Part shown: positions 1-8,415 of the stretch, in pieces
How positions within the stretch are numbered: the stretch's first letter is position 1
Layout of the letters: each line of letters begins with the position of its first letter
Assembly: GCA_964242595.1 (NCBI GenBank)
Contig: CAXTBC010000038.1
Span: 1 to 40,793 of the forward strand
Direction of reading: 5' to 3'
Source of the DNA: BOG-908 sp964242595
Lineage (GTDB): Bacteria > Pseudomonadota > Alphaproteobacteria > Acetobacterales > Acetobacteraceae
DNA length: 40,793 nt
The notes under the pieces: model-generated
Told to the model about the DNA's origin: nothing
What the model saw: only the letters and a program-made list of their open reading frames with translations
The model's database searches: none
Program-made: the position numbers and the translations under genes

Positions 1-58
1 AACGGACTCTAAGGACTTGTCCTTAGCGGGGTCCAGGGGCAGAGCCCCTGGCCTTGTC
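1..58 (-). repeat. C half of a CD repeat, cut by the window edge
   Basis: GC-rich element just downstream of the SDR stop codon. It holds a perfect hairpin CCAGGGGC-AGA-GCCCCTGG at 33-51 and a second palindrome, AAGGACTTGTCCTT, at 11-24. Read along the SDR gene, it follows the stop in the orientation seen for every other C unit here. Bases 1-9 (AACGGACTC), next to TAA, match the reverse complement of the end of the MITE-like element at 22658, so another MITE probably begins at the left edge. Confidence 0.75.
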
Positions 59-63
59 TTCAA

Positions 64-1125
64 CTACACATCCTTAGCGCTGTCCCCACCCGTCACCTGG
101 TACTCTGCCCCCGTCACCATGGCGGCCGCGTCAGAAGCCAAGAACACCGCAGCCGGCGAGATATCGTCAGGCTGCAGCCAGCCGACCTTCATCGGCACGG
201 TCGGCGCACGCACGTCCCAGGCCTCCTGCGGCGTCGGGTTCTCCGGCGGCTTGCGGCCGGTCTCCTCCATGCTCTCGCGCAACCGGGTGCTGTAACGGGT
301 CAGCGGGGTGTCCACCAGGCCGGGGATCAACGCGTTGACGGTGATGTTGTATTGGCCAAGCTCGATGGCGGCCGACTTCATCAGGCCGATGATGCCCCAT
401 TTGGATGCCGAGTAGCTGGCAGCGTCCTTGGTGCCGTGCAGCCCCTGCATAGAGGAGAGCAGGATGAGGCGGCCATGCTTGCGCGCGACCATCTTCGGCG
501 CGAAGGCGCGCACCGTGTTGGCGGTGCCGTTGAGGTTGTTGTCGATCACGTCGTTCCAGTCCGAGTCGGCCATCTCCAGCAGCGGCTTCCAGCGCTGGAT
601 GGCGGCGTTGGCCACCACGATGTCGATCTTGCCGTAGCTTTGCTCGATATGGTCGGCAGCGGCGCGCAGGGCGGCGATGTCGCGGATGTCGGCGCGGATT
701 GCCTCGGCGCGGCGGCCGTAGGCCTGGATCATCTGCACCGTCTCCGCCATCTCGCTTGGGCTGGCGGGCACCGCGTTGGAAGCGGGGCTGATCGGACCTG
801 CGATGTCGATGGCGATGACGTCGGCGCCGTTGGCCGCGAACTCCACCGCGATGGCGCGGCCGATGCCACGGGCGGCGCCGGTGACGACGGCAACCTTGCC
901 GGTAAGGATCGAGCCGCGGCCGGCGCGCACCGGGCCTGCGGTCTTGTCCGGCCCGGGTTCGGGCACTTTGTTGCCTTCGAACACGGCCGGCCCGGTCTCG
1001 GTCTGCGTGGCGCCCTGAGTGGGTGTGGCTGCAGCGGCGGTGGACAGCGCCAGTCCGGCGGCGGCCAGGCCGGAGCCGAGGACCAGGCTGCGGCGCAGCG
1101 GATCGGGGGTGGGTGTCAGGGCCAT
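64..1125 (-). CDS. Tat-exported SDR family oxidoreductase
   Basis: A 353-residue short-chain dehydrogenase/reductase. The N-terminus carries a twin-arginine signal (RRSLVL, then a hydrophobic stretch and an Ala-rich cleavage region, about residues 10-35) and a linker of about 40 residues before the Rossmann domain. The cofactor motif TGAARGIG, the NAAI segment (NNAG equivalent) and the active-site YSASK are all visible, so the catalytic core is intact. The NAD(P)-binding motif suggests classic SDR chemistry, but the substrate cannot be read from sequence. The ATG at 1125 has a GAGGAGA ribosome-binding site about 8 nt upstream on the minus strand. The gene is divergent from hisI with about 98 bp between them. 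Export of an NAD(P)-dependent enzyme is odd and is discussed in the findings. Confidence 0.88.
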   Translation of the reverse strand: MALTPTPDPLRRSLVLGSGLAAAGLALSTAAAATPTQGATQTETGPAVFEGNKVPEPGPDKTAGPVRAGRGSILTGKVAVVTGAARGIGRAIAVEFAANGADVIAIDIAGPISPASNAVPASPSEMAETVQMIQAYGRRAEAIRADIRDIAALRAAADHIEQSYGKIDIVVANAAIQRWKPLLEMADSDWNDVIDNNLNGTANTVRAFAPKMVARKHGRLILLSSMQGLHGTKDAASYSASKWGIIGLMKSAAIELGQYNITVNALIPGLVDTPLTRYSTRLRESMEETGRKPPENPTPQEAWDVRAPTVPMKVGWLQPDDISPAAVFLASDAAAMVTGAEYQVTGGDSAKDV

Positions 1126-1223
1126 CAGGCGTCTCCTCGTGTTGTTTGAGGGGGCAAACGGCGCGGGGCAGCGGCCGGTTTGTGCACGTTGCCGTGGCGG
1201 GGGCGGCGGGATTATGTCGTCCG

Positions 1224-1595
1224 ATGCACCCTCCCCTCCGGTTCGACGCGCGCGGCCTGATTCCGGCCATCGCCCAACAACACGACACGGGTGAGGTGCT
1301 GATGCTGGCCTGGATGAACCAGGACGCTATCGACGAGACGCTGGCGACGGGTCGGGTGTGCTACTGGAGCCGCAGCCGCAAGGGCCTTTGGCGCAAGGGC
1401 GAAACGTCCGGCCAAGTGCAGCGCCTGGTGGAGCTGCGCTACGATTGCGACGGCGACACGCTGCTGCTGCTGGTGGACCAGACGGGGGTGGCCTGCCACA
1501 CCGGACGGCGCAGCTGCTTCTACACCGCGTTGCGGGATGGCAAGGCAGTCGTGATAGCCGCGCCGGCTGCCAACCCCGCCGACCTTTACGGCTGA
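1224..1595 (+). CDS. hisI: Phosphoribosyl-AMP cyclohydrolase
   Basis: Catalyses the third step of histidine synthesis, opening the adenine ring of phosphoribosyl-AMP; cytosolic. The 123-residue protein is the stand-alone HisI type, without a fused HisE domain. Family signatures are visible: CYWSRSRKGLWRKGETSG, DCDGDTLLLLVDQ and the metal-binding CHTGRRSCFY. The reading frame extends upstream, but the ATG at 1224 gives the usual family N-terminus (RFDARGLIPAIAQ follows closely). No good ribosome-binding site is visible. The stop overlaps the lpxB start by one base (TGATG), so the two genes are probably translationally coupled. Confidence 0.95.
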   Translation: MHPPLRFDARGLIPAIAQQHDTGEVLMLAWMNQDAIDETLATGRVCYWSRSRKGLWRKGETSGQVQRLVELRYDCDGDTLLLLVDQTGVACHTGRRSCFYTALRDGKAVVIAAPAANPADLYG

Positions 1596-2740
1596 TGGCG
1601 CGCATCTGGCTGCTGGCGGGCGAGGCGAGCGGCGACGTGCTGGGGGCGCGGCTGATGCTGGCGTTGCGCGCCGCACGGCCCGGGCTGGAGTTCTGCGGCG
1701 TGGGCGGCCCGCGCATGGCCGAGGCCGGACTGGCCAGCCTGTTCCCGATGCGCGACCTGGCGGTGATGGGCCTGGCCGAGATCCTGCCGCGCCTGCGCCT
1801 GCTGGGCCGGCGGTTGGACGAGGCGGTGGCCGACATCGAGCGGGCAAGGCCGGACTTGGTAGTGACGATCGACAGCCCCGGCTTCGCGCTGCGGCTGCTG
1901 GCGCGCATACGCCACCTGGGCTGCAAGCGGGTGCACTATGTGGGGCCCCAGGTGTGGGCCTGGCGGGAGCACAGGGCCAAGCGCTTCCCCGGCCTGTGGG
2001 ACAGGCTGCTGTGCCTGCTGCCCTTCGAGGTGGCGTTCTTCGCCCGCCACGGGGTGCCGGCGACTTTCGTAGGGCATCCCGTGCTGCAATCGGGTGCCGA
2101 CCAGGGCGACGCGGCACGCTTCCGAGCGCGGTTCGGCGTGGCCGAGGACGCGCCGGTGGTGGTGCTGATGCCGGGAAGCCGGGCGACCGAGGCGCCGCGG
2201 CTGATGCCGGTGTTTGGGCGCGCGATGGCGCTACTGCGCGCAACCCTGCCCGGGCTGATGGTGGTGATCCCCAGCTCGGCCGCGGTGGCCGAGGTGGTGG
2301 CGGCGCAGGCGGCAGGCTGGGCGGTGCGGCCCATCGTGCTGACGGAGATCGCCGACAAGCACGACGCCTACGCGGCCTGCGGCGCCGCGCTGACGAAGTC
2401 GGGAACCTCCACGCTGGAGTTGGCGCTGGCCGGCGTGCCGATGGCGGTGACTTACAGGGTGAACCCGCTGACGGCGATGATGGCGCGCCGGATGATCCGT
2501 GTACCCCACGTGGCCATGGTGAACCTGCTGGCCGGGCGGGCGGTGGTGCCGGAGCTGCTGCAACAGGATTGCACGCCGGAGAAGCTGGCGGCCGTGCTGC
2601 GCACGCTGCTGGGCGATGCGGCCGCGGCAAGCGCCCAACGGGCGGCGTTCGGGCCGGTGATGGACAGCTTGCGGGCTCCTGCGGGCACGCCGTCGGCCGC
2701 CGCCGCGGCCGCCGTGCTGGAGCTGCTGGACGCAGCGTAG
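1595..2740 (+). CDS. lpxB: Lipid-A-disaccharide synthase
   Basis: Family GT19 enzyme that joins UDP-2,3-diacylglucosamine and lipid X to form the lipid A disaccharide at the inner membrane. The 381 residues match the usual family length. It begins with ARIWLLAGEASGD, the N-terminal signature, and carries DSPGF and HYVGPQVWAWR further on; GTSTLELAL and the PMAVTYR region lie in the nucleotide-binding C-terminal half. The ATG overlaps the hisI stop. The usual lpxD-fabZ-lpxA neighbours are not in this window, so lpxB has been separated from that cluster here. Confidence 0.95.
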   Translation: MARIWLLAGEASGDVLGARLMLALRAARPGLEFCGVGGPRMAEAGLASLFPMRDLAVMGLAEILPRLRLLGRRLDEAVADIERARPDLVVTIDSPGFALRLLARIRHLGCKRVHYVGPQVWAWREHRAKRFPGLWDRLLCLLPFEVAFFARHGVPATFVGHPVLQSGADQGDAARFRARFGVAEDAPVVVLMPGSRATEAPRLMPVFGRAMALLRATLPGLMVVIPSSAAVAEVVAAQAAGWAVRPIVLTEIADKHDAYAACGAALTKSGTSTLELALAGVPMAVTYRVNPLTAMMARRMIRVPHVAMVNLLAGRAVVPELLQQDCTPEKLAAVLRTLLGDAAAASAQRAAFGPVMDSLRAPAGTPSAAAAAAVLELLDAA

Positions 2741-2851
2741 GGCGCTGCGCCTGGTTGCGGCTGCGCAAGAACTGGGAACCCGGCTGCGCGCCGCCGGTTG
2801 CCTCTGCCGGGCGGCGAAGCCGACGACGCGGATGCAGGACAGGACAGAGCG

Positions 2852-3313
2852 ATGGTGAGCGAAGTTGCAGTGGGCACCATGCGCAGGCGGGGACATCCGC
2901 TGTTGCGCACGCTGGTCTCGTTCCCAATCGCCTGCTTTTCCGGCGCGCTGCTGACCGACATCGCTTATGCCGCAACCGCGGACATGATCTGGGCCGACTT
3001 TTCCGCCTGGCTGCTGGCAGCGGGCATGATCCTGGGCGTGCTGGCGGGGCTGGTGGCGTGCGTGGACGCGCTGACCTATCGCAGGGGCCAGACACGGCCG
3101 CCGATCGGCCTGCTCGCGGTGGGCGGACTGCTGACGCTGGTGCTGGGGTTGTTCGACAACCTTGTCCACAGCCGGGATGCCTGGACCTCGGTCGTGCCGC
3201 TAGGCTTGGCGCTCTCGGCCGCAACGGTGGTCGTGATGCTGGCGACGATCTGGCTGGGCTCGGTGACGGTCCTGCGGACGGGCGTTGCCGGATATGGAGG
3301 AGTGCGGTCATGA
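2852..3313 (+). CDS. DUF2231-like four-helix membrane protein
   Basis: A 153-residue integral membrane protein with about four hydrophobic helices (roughly residues 20-40, 50-75, 85-105 and 115-140) and short loops, resembling the DUF2231 family. The first residues, GHPLLRTLVSFPIACFSGAL, fit the family pattern of a His-Pro pair before helix 1. The ATG at 2852 is preferred over an upstream in-frame one because the latter adds a charged, non-family tail. The stop overlaps the start of the sorbosone dehydrogenase-like gene (ATGA), so the two are one unit. A membrane partner or electron-transfer role for that dehydrogenase is inference. Confidence 0.8.
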   Translation: MVSEVAVGTMRRRGHPLLRTLVSFPIACFSGALLTDIAYAATADMIWADFSAWLLAAGMILGVLAGLVACVDALTYRRGQTRPPIGLLAVGGLLTLVLGLFDNLVHSRDAWTSVVPLGLALSAATVVVMLATIWLGSVTVLRTGVAGYGGVRS

Positions 3314-4653
3314 GGGATATGGGTCGTGTGCGAAGGCGACTGGCGCTTGCCGGGACGGCAGTGCTGGGACTAACCGGCGCCGGGGCGGAGTTCGACGTGC
3401 GCACGCAGATCGGGCCCAACCCGGTCCTGCCGGCGCCACAGCAATACCTGTTGCCGCCGATGCACCTGGCACCGGCCGTGGGCTGGAAGCAGGGTGAGGC
3501 ACCCACGGTGGCACAGGGGCTCAAGGTTGCCGCTTATGCCGGCGGGCTTGAACACCCGCGCTCGGTATTCACCTTGCCGAACGGGGACGTTCTGGTGGTG
3601 GAATCCCGAAGCCCAGGCCTGGAGCCGGTGCACCGGCCGAAGAACATCGTGATGAACTGGATGGAGAAGTTCGTCACGTCCAACAAGGTGGAGGCAGGCA
3701 GCAACAGGATAACGCTGCTGCGCGACACCAAGGGCACCGGCACGCCGGACCTGCGGACGGTGTTCATCGACCACCTGTTCTCGCCGTTTGGCGTGGCGCT
3801 GGTCGGCAATGACCTCTACGTCGCCAACACGGACGCGATCCTGCGTTTCCCCTACGTGCCTGGGCAGACGAGCATCACCGCGTCCGGCACCGTGCTGACG
3901 CAGTTGCCTGGCGCGCCGATCGACCACCACTGGACGAAGAGCCTGGTAGCGAGCGAGGACGGCAGCAAGCTTTACGTCGGCGTAGGCTCCAACAGCAACA
4001 TCACCGAGAACGGCATCGGAGCCGAACTGGACCGGGCATCGATCTGGGAGGTGGACCGGACAACCGGCGCGCACAGGATTTTCGCCGGCGGGCTGCGCAA
4101 CCCGAACGGCCTGACCTGGGAGCCGCAGAGCCACAAGCTGTGGGCCGTGGTCAACGAGCGTGACGAGCTAGGGCCCAACCTGGTGCCGGACTACATGACG
4201 TCTGTGCAGGAGGGCGGGTTTTACGGCTGGCCGTACAGCTACTACGGCCAGCATTTGGATCCGCGCGTAAAGCCGCAGCGGCCGGATCTGGTGGCGCGCG
4301 CGATCGTGCCGGACTACGCGCTGAGTTCCCATGTGGCACCGTTGGGACTGGTGTTCGACACGCAAGCAGGGCTGCCGCCACACTACAGCGGCGGCGCTTT
4401 CGTGGGCGAGCACGGCAGCTGGAACCGGGAGGTGCTGAACGGCTACAAGGTAGTGTTCGTGCCCTTCAGAGACGGGCGGCCGGACGGCACAGCCGAGGAC
4501 GTGGTGACGGGCTTCGTGGACGCGCGAGGCCGTGCGCACGGCAGGCCGGTGGCGCTGACGTTGGACAAGAGCGGTGCTTTGCTGGTGGCCGACGATGTGG
4601 GTGATACGGTGTGGCGGGTGACATCTGCGACGCAGTCTTCGGCGGCTCGGTAA
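3310..4653 (+). CDS. PQQ-dependent sorbosone dehydrogenase-like protein
   Basis: A 447-residue secreted beta-propeller protein of the L-sorbosone/soluble glucose dehydrogenase family, expected to oxidise a sugar or aldose in the periplasm with PQQ. Residues 1-26 form a Sec signal (MRDMGRVRRRLALAGTAVLG, then cleavage near GAGA). Propeller motifs include LEHPRSVFTLPNGDVLVVES, GGLRNPNGLTWEP, GGFYGWPYSYYGQH and VGEHGSWNR, the last two typical of PQQ/Ca-binding loops in this family. The start overlaps the stop of the upstream membrane gene. The actual sugar cannot be assigned. A CD repeat follows about 33 bp after the stop. Confidence 0.88.
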   Translation: MRDMGRVRRRLALAGTAVLGLTGAGAEFDVRTQIGPNPVLPAPQQYLLPPMHLAPAVGWKQGEAPTVAQGLKVAAYAGGLEHPRSVFTLPNGDVLVVESRSPGLEPVHRPKNIVMNWMEKFVTSNKVEAGSNRITLLRDTKGTGTPDLRTVFIDHLFSPFGVALVGNDLYVANTDAILRFPYVPGQTSITASGTVLTQLPGAPIDHHWTKSLVASEDGSKLYVGVGSNSNITENGIGAELDRASIWEVDRTTGAHRIFAGGLRNPNGLTWEPQSHKLWAVVNERDELGPNLVPDYMTSVQEGGFYGWPYSYYGQHLDPRVKPQRPDLVARAIVPDYALSSHVAPLGLVFDTQAGLPPHYSGGAFVGEHGSWNREVLNGYKVVFVPFRDGRPDGTAEDVVTGFVDARGRAHGRPVALTLDKSGALLVADDVGDTVWRVTSATQSSAAR

Positions 4654-4685
4654 TATCACAGGCCTGGACTGTTCCTTTCGAGGAA

Positions 4686-4806
4686 GGCCAGGGTCTCTGC
4701 CCCTGGACTCTGCTGAGGACCAGTTCTAAGAATCCGTCAACTAGAAAATCCAAAAAGATGGGGGTCTGGGGCCTCGACGCCCAAGCGGGGTTTGGAGCAA
4801 AACCCC
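4686..4806 (+). repeat. CD repeat, diverged copy
   Basis: The C half (GGCCAGGGTCTCTGCCCCTGG) and D half (GGGGGTCTGGGGCCTCGACG, then a diverged GGGGTTTGGAGC) are joined by a linker of about 50 bp. Both hairpins carry mismatches, so this is an old copy. It follows the dehydrogenase stop in the gene's direction. Confidence 0.75.
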
Positions 4807-4889
4807 ATACGCACTTTCAGGTTTGAAGGAAAGAAGCCACGGCTATCATGTGCTGTCGCGGCTCTGTTTAACAGCCACCGTCATAAACA

Positions 4890-5185
4890 ACAGTTGTGGC
4901 AAGATCTCCCGGCGTTGATGAAGGTGATCATTCCGGTGGCGTCGGCTAACGTCAGCGTGTCGCTGCCGCTTTCCTGTTGTGTGTAGGTCGGCAGTGATTT
5001 CGCTGATGGTCTTGAGGCCGTATCTGCTGCTTACGAATTTGATAACGCCCGTCGAGTCGAAGCCGTATGAACAGGTTTCAGAACGGTGGCGAACTATCAT
5101 TGCTCGCTTCCGACTCTAGGTAGATGTTGAAGTTGGCATACAGGTCTTCGATCGTGAGCACTGGCATGCAACGTTCCAATAGGAG
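4890..5185 (-). pseudogene. Frameshifted C-terminal fragment of an RTX-like protein
   Basis: Minus-strand translation gives YGFDSTGVIKFVSSRYG then EITADLHTTG, closely matching GFDSTGVIDFVGGRGG and EIAADLHTTG near the end of the intact gene at 5486-6757. After that point the frame breaks: this copy has one extra base (GCCGCTTTCCTGT against GCCGCTGCCTGT), and the matching residues continue in another frame (TLTLADATGMITFINAG). Similarity also extends upstream to the segment corresponding to 5725-5785. No intact N-terminal part is present. It is best read as a decayed tandem duplicate of the C-terminal end. Confidence 0.8.
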
Positions 5186-5189
5186 GAGC

Positions 5190-5485
5190 TTGAACCGTCT
5201 GGACCGTTACGTAACACAAAGTTTAAATTGGTTGTTTTAAGCGCAGTTCGAGATCTCGGCGTCAAGCCGTATATGATTTACTTGCCCTCCTGCCCACGCT
5301 CACGTCGGGGCTGTTGGATAGCTACAAAACGGGTGAGTGTTGGTATCCGGACGCGAGCGGCGTCATGCGAGCGCAGTATGTGCAAAGCAGAAGGTTTGCC
5401 ATGGGCCTACTGCAACGCTGAAGACGCTCGCTCTTCGTGGAAATAGCGGTTCGGTCAGCTGACGCATCACACGAGCGCGCCGCTG
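5190..5485. other. Gap with no recognisable gene
   Basis: About 300 bp between the RTX fragment and the intact paralogue. Only short open frames occur and none resembles a known family. Base composition is lower in GC than the neighbouring genes, which fits decayed sequence left by the duplication or by an insertion. Confidence 0.5.
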
Positions 5486-6757
5486 TCAGGTAAGGCGGAA
5501 ATTGCCTGCTGTGAGGTGGCCTGCGTTGATAAAGGTGATCGTACCGGTGTTGTCGGCGAGCGCCAGCGTGTAATTGCCGCTGCCTGTCGTGTGCAAGTCG
5601 GCAGCGATCTCGTTGGTGCTCGTGAAACCGCCTCGGCCGCCCACGAAATCGATAACGCCTGTGGAGTCGAAGCCATCAACGACCAAGTTGCCAAACGGTG
5701 GCGCGTAGTCGCCGTTGCCTTGCGGCTCCAGGTAGATGTTCAAGCCTATGGAAAGGTCATCGACCGTGGCTGCCGGCACGCCAGCGTTCTGCTCGGGGCC
5801 TTCGAGGTACAGCGCGTCGGAGTGGCCTGCAAACGTCATGGTCACCACGCTGCTGATCGCGGTCACCGTCTCGTAGCTGCTGCCGCCGTCGATCGTTGCG
5901 TTGGCAGCCAGCACGCCGACCACGTCGTGCGTGCCTTCGTCGGTAATGTGCAACACCTGGTCGCCGGCGGCTTGCGTGAGGAGGTTGATGGTGTCGTAAC
6001 CCTGGCCGCCGGTGACGGTAGCATCGCCGTCCACCCCGGTGACCATGTTGTGGGTACCGGCAAGGAGCACGCTGGCTTCCCCGCCGGTATCCCGCGATCC
6101 CGCGACCAGTTGCACGGTATCGTAGCCGCCGCCGGCCACGATCTTGGTGCCATACTCACCGCCTTCGATGTAGTTGCCGGCGCCGTGCGTGACGATGGTG
6201 CCGCCAGTCGTGCCGAGCAGAAAACGGCCGTCACCGGAGCCGCCGGTGACGTCCAACGTGCCGATGGCGGGGTAAGCACCGTAGGTGAGCGTGTTGTCGA
6301 CCACGTTGTGGGCGCCGTCGAGCGTTACCGCGTCGACGTAGCCGGGGGCGCTTTGTCCGGAAAACAGGACCGAGTCGTTGCCGCCGAGCGCGCGGATGGT
6401 GTCCGATCCGCCTCCGAACGACAGCGTGTTGCTGGCGCCGATCAGCGAGACCGTGTCGCTGCCGTATCCCAAGGTGACCATACTGTTGCTGGTCTGGCCG
6501 ACGAGCCGGACGTTCTCGTCGCCGCCCTTGACGGTATCGCACAGCCCGCCGAGGCGGATGATGTCGGTGAACCTCGTTTCGCCGTCCGACAGCGCGCCGA
6601 TGACGATGCTGTTGTCGTTGCCGGACAGCGCCTGGATGGTGTCGTTGCCGCCGCCGCCGATGATCGTGTTAGCGTCGCCGTTGGCCAGGATAAGGTCGTT
6701 GCCCGCCGTCCCGGTGAGAGTTGCGTGGCCGCTTGCAGGACCGACGATGCGCGCCAT
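5486..6757 (-). CDS. RTX-like calcium-binding repeat protein
   Basis: A 423-residue acidic, Gly/Asp/Asn-rich protein with hemolysin-type repeats: TAGNDLILANGDANTIIGGG, GGNDTIQALSGNDN, YGSDTVSLIG and GGSDTIRALGGNDS in the N-terminal half, then diverged blocks (GGGYDTVQLVAG, GGQGYDTINLL, GGSSYETVTAI). Such nonapeptides normally form Ca-binding beta-rolls in proteins exported by type I secretion. There is no Sec signal and no enzymatic domain, and the C-terminus (GTITFINAGHLTAGNFRLT) could be the export signal. The ATG at 6757 follows GGGAGA by about 7 nt; a GTG at 6790 is an alternative. No type I transporter genes lie in the window. Adhesin or surface-layer roles are possible but not shown. 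Confidence 0.82.
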   Translation of the reverse strand: MARIVGPASGHATLTGTAGNDLILANGDANTIIGGGGNDTIQALSGNDNSIVIGALSDGETRFTDIIRLGGLCDTVKGGDENVRLVGQTSNSMVTLGYGSDTVSLIGASNTLSFGGGSDTIRALGGNDSVLFSGQSAPGYVDAVTLDGAHNVVDNTLTYGAYPAIGTLDVTGGSGDGRFLLGTTGGTIVTHGAGNYIEGGEYGTKIVAGGGYDTVQLVAGSRDTGGEASVLLAGTHNMVTGVDGDATVTGGQGYDTINLLTQAAGDQVLHITDEGTHDVVGVLAANATIDGGSSYETVTAISSVVTMTFAGHSDALYLEGPEQNAGVPAATVDDLSIGLNIYLEPQGNGDYAPPFGNLVVDGFDSTGVIDFVGGRGGFTSTNEIAADLHTTGSGNYTLALADNTGTITFINAGHLTAGNFRLT

Positions 6758-7142
6758 CACACTCTCCCGTTGATGCAGGGTGTGTGACACGCGCGCGATG
6801 CGTGAAAAAGTGAGAAGATAGTTGCCGGAGCGTCATCACGCTGAGTTGTAATGTGTCAGCTGACCTGTTCACCGGCCGTTGCGGATAGTGCGTCCGCGTG
6901 CTCCTGCTATGTCAGGGCTGCGGCCATCGCGCGTGACCGTGCCAGGGCTTTGCTCATCGCCAGAGCCGTTCCAGGGCGCCTCGCCTGGTTCAGGTGTCAA
7001 CATCTCAGGCTGTGGTGTAAGAACGTTGCTCTGAGATGGGCAAACGCTCGCCGAAGGGATGGGCCCGGAAAGTGGCGGCAACCGGGACCGCAGCACGAGC
7101 GCTGGTATAGGAACAGACCGGCGGTGATGAACCGCAGGCATC
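6758..7142. other. Divergent intergenic region
   Basis: About 385 bp separating the divergent RTX-like and catalase-family genes. It should hold both promoters, but no convincing operator, hairpin or repeat was seen. Confidence 0.4.
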
Positions 7143-7150
7143 GAGGAGGT
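7143..7150 (+). promoter_or_regulatory. Ribosome-binding site deciding a TTG start
   Basis: GAGGAGGT lies 5 nt before the TTG at 7156. No in-frame ATG lies close by, and the homologous part of the protein begins a few residues later, so TTG is the likely start of the catalase-family gene. Confidence 0.75.
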
Positions 7151-7155
7151 CCTTC

Positions 7156-8256
7156 TTGGCAGAGCCACGTTCGCCGTTGCGCTACGACCCATCCTTCGAG
7201 GCGCTGCTGGAGGACGAGGATGCGGTCACGGCCGGGTTGGCCGACACGATGCTGGGAATCAGTCACACCGTAGCCCGCGACACGGGGCGGGCCAGGCGGG
7301 CCGTGCACGCGAAGTGCCACGGCATCCTGGTGGGCGAGCTGGAGGTTCTGGACGGGCTGCCGGCGCCGCTGGCACAGGGGCTGTATGCGCGGCCCGGGCG
7401 ATACGGCGTGGTGATGCGGTTCTCGACCACGCCGGGCGACGTGCTGGACGACAACGTCTCCACGCCGCGCGGGTTGGCGGTAAAGGTGATGGGCGTGGAG
7501 GGGGAGCGCCTCTCCGGCGCCGGAGGAGACGCCACGCAGGACTACGTGCTTGGCAACTCGCCGGCGTTCAACGTGGCGGACGCCAAGGTCTTCCTCAAGC
7601 ACCTGAAGGTGCTGGCCTCGGGGACGGACAAGGCGGAGGGGCTGAAGAAGGTGTTCTCGACGGTGTCGCGGACGCTGGAAGCCGGGCTGGAGATGGTAGG
7701 GGTGCAAAGCGCCACGCTCACGACGTTCGCGGGGCAGGCAAAGACGCACATCCTGGGCGACAGCTTCTACTCCCAGGCGGCGCTGCTGCACGGCGACTAC
7801 GTCAGCAAGGTTTGCATCTCGCCCGTATCCGACGCGCTGGTGGCGCTGAGCGAGGCGAAGCTGGACCTGCACGGCAAGCCGGACGGGCTACGCGAAGCGG
7901 TGCGGGCGTTCTTCGCCACGCAGGGCGGGGCCTGGGAGGTTCGGGTGCAGCTCTGCGTGGACAAGGACAAGATGCCGGTGGAGGACGCGTCCGTGCAGTG
8001 GCCGGAGGACGAGAGCCCCTACGCGACGGTGGCGCGGATCACGGTGGGGCCGCAGGACACGTGGAGCGCCGCGCGGGTGGCCACGGTGGATGACGGCGTG
8101 GCGTTCAGCCCGTGGAACGGCCTGGCGGCGCACCGCCCGCTCGGCTCGATCATGCGGGCCAGGCAGGCGGCCTACCTGCGCTCGGCGGCGTTCCGGGGGG
8201 AGCGCAACGGGGTGGCGGTGGGGCAGCCGCGCGAGGTGGGCGAGGTGCCTGGGTAG
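7156..8256 (+). CDS. Catalase-family haem protein
   Basis: A 366-residue protein of the short catalase-like group, annotated simply as catalase family protein in many proteobacteria, rather than a classical 480-residue catalase. Visible features are VHAKCHGILVGELEV (distal His region), RYGVVMRFSTTPGD, STPRGLAVKVMGV and DYVLGNSPAFNV, and a C-terminal FSPWNGLAAHRPLGSIMRAR. A classical RxxxYxD proximal tyrosine motif is not obvious; a Tyr in the last 40 residues (ARQAAYLRS) could serve. Peroxidase or fatty-acid-hydroperoxide chemistry is possible from family knowledge, but the activity is unknown. Translation starts at TTG behind a strong GAGGAGGT. Confidence 0.88.
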   Translation: MAEPRSPLRYDPSFEALLEDEDAVTAGLADTMLGISHTVARDTGRARRAVHAKCHGILVGELEVLDGLPAPLAQGLYARPGRYGVVMRFSTTPGDVLDDNVSTPRGLAVKVMGVEGERLSGAGGDATQDYVLGNSPAFNVADAKVFLKHLKVLASGTDKAEGLKKVFSTVSRTLEAGLEMVGVQSATLTTFAGQAKTHILGDSFYSQAALLHGDYVSKVCISPVSDALVALSEAKLDLHGKPDGLREAVRAFFATQGGAWEVRVQLCVDKDKMPVEDASVQWPEDESPYATVARITVGPQDTWSAARVATVDDGVAFSPWNGLAAHRPLGSIMRARQAAYLRSAAFRGERNGVAVGQPREVGEVPG

Positions 8257-8321
8257 CGGGTGGGGCGCGCTTTTCGGCCGGGCGGGCCGAGCGGGAAGTT
8301 GGCCGAACGGCTGTCTGCCAC

Positions 8322-8368
8322 AGGACCTATCAGGGGCTTGGAGAAGGCCCTGACGTGCGGTAGGTCCT
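8322..8368. terminator. Stem-loop downstream of the catalase-family gene
   Basis: AGGACCTA (8322-8329) pairs with TAGGTCCT (8361-8368), and TCAGGG (8330-8335) with CCCTGA (8348-8353), leaving a one-sided CGTGCGG bulge. The structure lies about 65 bp after the stop and lacks a clear T-run, so it could be a weak terminator or an mRNA structure ahead of the next gene. Confidence 0.4.
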
Positions 8369-8415
8369 GGCGATCGTGCCGCGATCGAACCGGTTGTGCG
8401 AGAGGAAGTTTGCCG

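Noticed and set aside
1212..3524. 770-codon minus-strand frame over hisI and lpxB
   Set aside because: Extremely Pro/Arg/Ala-rich antisense reading of two certain genes.
5228..5446. 72-codon open frame between the RTX copies
   Set aside because: Cys/Arg-rich with no motif or ribosome-binding site; likely chance in decayed DNA.
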